Positions 62,369-64,000 of a DNA stretch of 64,000 bases are shown one piece after another. The notes under the pieces were generated by a model that was given only the letters and a program-made list of their open reading frames with translations, was not told the DNA's origin and made no database searches. Both the position numbers and the translations under genes were made by a program. The stretch spans positions 1 through 64,000 of the forward strand of contig CBDIHL010000023.1 of assembly GCA_965279125.1 (NCBI GenBank). Reading direction: 5' to 3'. The stretch is from Dinoroseobacter sp965279125 (GTDB lineage: Bacteria; Pseudomonadota; Alphaproteobacteria; Rhodobacterales; Rhodobacteraceae). The number at the start of each line of letters is the position of its first letter. The first letter of the stretch is position 1.

Positions 62369-62612
62369 GATGCAAGCTGGCCAACCCATCATAGATGCCA
62401 AGGACTTGGCTGGCCTGCTGGACCTGACCCCGGCTGAGGTCCAAGCAAGAATGCGGACCGAGGATATCAACACGCGATTTGAGATCGGCGAGGGCGAAGA
62501 TGCCGGGCGCATCCGTCTGAGATTTCTATACACGACAAAAACAGTGCGCCTGACTTGTGCCGAGGATGGGACAGTCCTGACAACAGTGCGCACTGATACC
62601 GGAGGCCGCTAA
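62358..62612 (+). CDS. DUF6522-like small soluble protein
   Basis: The 84-residue protein begins MKIEMQAGQPIIDAKDLAGL, overlaps the previous gene by 11 bases and nnrS by one base (its TAA ends at the A of the nnrS ATG). It contains LDLTPAEVQARMRTEDINTRFEIGEGEDAGRI, a pattern I associate with DUF6522 proteins of Rhodobacterales denitrification clusters (not tested). Function unknown. Confidence 0.65.
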   Translation: MKIEMQAGQPIIDAKDLAGLLDLTPAEVQARMRTEDINTRFEIGEGEDAGRIRLRFLYTTKTVRLTCAEDGTVLTTVRTDTGGR

Positions 62613-63805
62613 TGGCACAGACATCCGCAGAGCAACTCCGCGCCTGGACGGGACCGGCGCTTTTTAGCTTCGGGTTTCGCCCGTTCTTTTTCTTCGGCGC
62701 GGTTTGGCTCGTCTTTGCCATGCTGCTTTGGCTGGCCGTGTTGGCGGGACAGTTTGATCTGCCCTCGCGTTTTGATCGCGGCTCATGGCACGCGCATGAA
62801 TTCCTCTTTGGGTATCTTGGCACGGTGCTTGCGGGCTTTCTGCTGACCGCCGTTCCCAATTGGACCGGGCGGCTTCCAATGGTCGGGTGGCGCTTGGCCG
62901 CCTTGTTTGTTCTGTGGATGGCAGGACGGGGGGCGGTGTTCTTTTCCGGCCACCTCCCTGTGATCGTCGCACCGATTGTAGATCTGGCCTTCCCCCTGGT
63001 TCTGTGCGGCCTGATCCTACGCGAAATCGTGGCGGGCAAGAACTGGCGCAACCTGTTGGTTCTGGCGCTGCTTGCCGTCTTCACGCTGGCCAATGGCGTG
63101 TTTCATTTGGAGGCGTTGCGTGGAGAATACGCGGCCCAAGGATACGGTCTGCGCTTGGGTCTTGCGACGGCGATTATGATGATCGCAGTCATCGGCGGAC
63201 GCATCATCCCGTCTTTCACCCGCAACTGGCTGGCCCGTTCGGACAATCCGGCCCGTCCGGCACCACCCATGCAGCGATTTGACAAGTTGGTCTTGGTGGC
63301 AAGCTTGGTGATTTTGGCCGTGTGGGTCGCCCTGCCTTTCGAGCGCCTCACGGGTGTCGCACTTGTCCTCTTCGGCCTGTTGCACCTTGCGCGGCTGATG
63401 CGGTGGCAGGGTCATCACTGCCTGTGCGAACCGCTCGTTTGGGTGCTACATTCTGCTTATCTGTTTATCCCGGTGGGTGCGTTCGCCATGGGCCTTGATC
63501 GGCTTGTCGGCAATCCCGGGAGTGCTGGCGCGCAGCATTTGTGGATGGCAGGTGCGCTCGGGTCCATGACACTGGCGGTGATGACGCGCGCCACGCTTGG
63601 CCATACCGGGCAGGCGCTGACGGCGGACCGCATGACGATTGCGATCTATGTCTGCGCGTTTGGGGCTGCCTTTGCCCGCATGGGAACATCCGTGTGGCTG
63701 GAGCTGAGCTACGTCTCCGGGGTGCTTTGGCTCGCTGCTTTCGCAGGGTTTGCGGTCGCCTATGGTCCGCTATTGCTCCGACCCAAACCGGAAAAACAGG
63801 TATGA
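62612..63805 (+). CDS. nnrS: NnrS family haem-copper membrane protein
   Basis: The 397-residue protein has about 12 transmembrane helices and the NnrS features FGFRPFFFFGAVW, WHAHEFLFGYLGTVLAGFLLTAVPNWTGR with His/Glu haem ligands, GGRIIPSFTRNWL and MTRATLGHTG. NnrS protects against NO stress and is under NnrR control in relatives. It overlaps nnrU by four bases. Confidence 0.93.
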   Translation: MAQTSAEQLRAWTGPALFSFGFRPFFFFGAVWLVFAMLLWLAVLAGQFDLPSRFDRGSWHAHEFLFGYLGTVLAGFLLTAVPNWTGRLPMVGWRLAALFVLWMAGRGAVFFSGHLPVIVAPIVDLAFPLVLCGLILREIVAGKNWRNLLVLALLAVFTLANGVFHLEALRGEYAAQGYGLRLGLATAIMMIAVIGGRIIPSFTRNWLARSDNPARPAPPMQRFDKLVLVASLVILAVWVALPFERLTGVALVLFGLLHLARLMRWQGHHCLCEPLVWVLHSAYLFIPVGAFAMGLDRLVGNPGSAGAQHLWMAGALGSMTLAVMTRATLGHTGQALTADRMTIAIYVCAFGAAFARMGTSVWLELSYVSGVLWLAAFAGFAVAYGPLLLRPKPEKQV

Positions 63806-64000
63806 ATTGGCTGGCCTATGCTGGGGTCTTTTCGTTGTTCTTTGCAACGCACTCCGTCCCGGTGCGTCCTGCGGTCAAGGCGCGCGTGACCCGCTGGGTC
63901 GGGGCGCGAGGGTTCGGGATCGGCTATTCGATCCTGTCCATTGCGATGCTGTCTTGGGTGATCTGGGCCGCAGGGCAGGCCCCGTATGTGCAGCTTTGGC
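63802..64000 (+). CDS. nnrU: NnrU family protein, 3' end outside window
   Basis: ATG 63802 overlaps the nnrS stop (ATGA). The visible 66 residues, MNWLAYAGVFSLFFATHSVP, then RPAVKARVTRWVG and a hydrophobic helix, match the N-terminus of NnrU, a multi-pass membrane protein needed for NO metabolism in Rhodobacter. The gene is cut by the window end. Confidence 0.85.
   Translation, partial: MNWLAYAGVFSLFFATHSVPVRPAVKARVTRWVGARGFGIGYSILSIAMLSWVIWAAGQAPYVQLW

Noticed and set aside
1..64000. CRISPR array, tRNA or rRNA genes
   Set aside because: I looked for regularly spaced identical repeats and for tRNA T-loop-like segments on both strands and saw none convincing.

Overview
The window looks like a chromosome segment of a GC-rich alphaproteobacterium of the Rhodobacteraceae (Roseobacter group). 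The reasons are the glyQ / small membrane protein / glyS / pyruvate phosphate dikinase order, the folB-folP-glmM operon with ATGA overlaps, an alphaproteobacterial-type LexA box (GAAC-N7-GAAC), and a nirK-norCBQD-nnrSU denitrification set with TTG-N8-CAA boxes. No rRNA, tRNA or CRISPR array was seen.

Layout. 1-13.3 kb: the end of a hemerythrin-like gene, then a minus-strand block (SleB-type hydrolase, folB, folP, glmM), then ppdK, glyS, a DUF6446-like gene and glyQ, then a frameshifted serine-protease-like gene. 13.5-31.5 kb: ordinary housekeeping genes (GNAT, trkH, aminotransferase, UbiH-type monooxygenase, GntR regulator, processive glycosyltransferase, carA, yqeY, aspartic protease, marC, ABC-F, VOC, MFS, ndk, TfoX), interrupted at 17-18.5 kb by an AT-richer DUF4062 gene and a non-coding stretch with phased repeats. 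31.6-45.4 kb: an orphan TRAP binding protein, an aldehyde dehydrogenase/SDR pair, and a proline/5-oxoproline module (putA divergent from lrp-pxpB-pxpC-pxpA). After that come a small gene with a LexA box, a DgcA/StcD-type N-demethylase and rsmJ. 45.4-53.7 kb: an accessory strip with a broken XRE regulator, a DUF3768 gene, a HerA/TraD-like ATPase, a large serine recombinase, an IS1182-type remnant, a complete IS1182-type element and an IS110/IS1111-type element with a candidate bridge-RNA region. 53.7-64 kb: a denitrification island: nirV-nirK-paz on the minus strand, divergent nnrR, a DUF1858 gene, and norCBQD followed by three small overlapping genes, nnrS and nnrU (cut by the window end).

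How the genes connect. The last 10 kb encode reduction of nitrite to NO (NirK, with pseudoazurin as likely electron donor) and of NO to N2O (NorCB, matured by NorQD), under an NnrR-type regulator whose two predicted boxes sit at the paz and norC promoters. putA, the Lrp regulator, the Pxp 5-oxoprolinase and the N-demethylase all feed proline-type compounds and 5-oxoproline towards glutamate.

Sequence-level observations. Several genes carry single-base frame breaks (ppdK N-terminus, the protease-like gene twice, the SDR N-terminus, the XRE regulator and possibly a small membrane protein). Some lie in short homopolymers, so both assembly indels and gene decay must be considered. The most unusual non-coding structures are two twin-hairpin elements whose loops are reverse complements of each other, with different stems and loops in the two copies; REP-like GTAG-headed palindromes; and a cluster of five hairpins downstream of glyQ.
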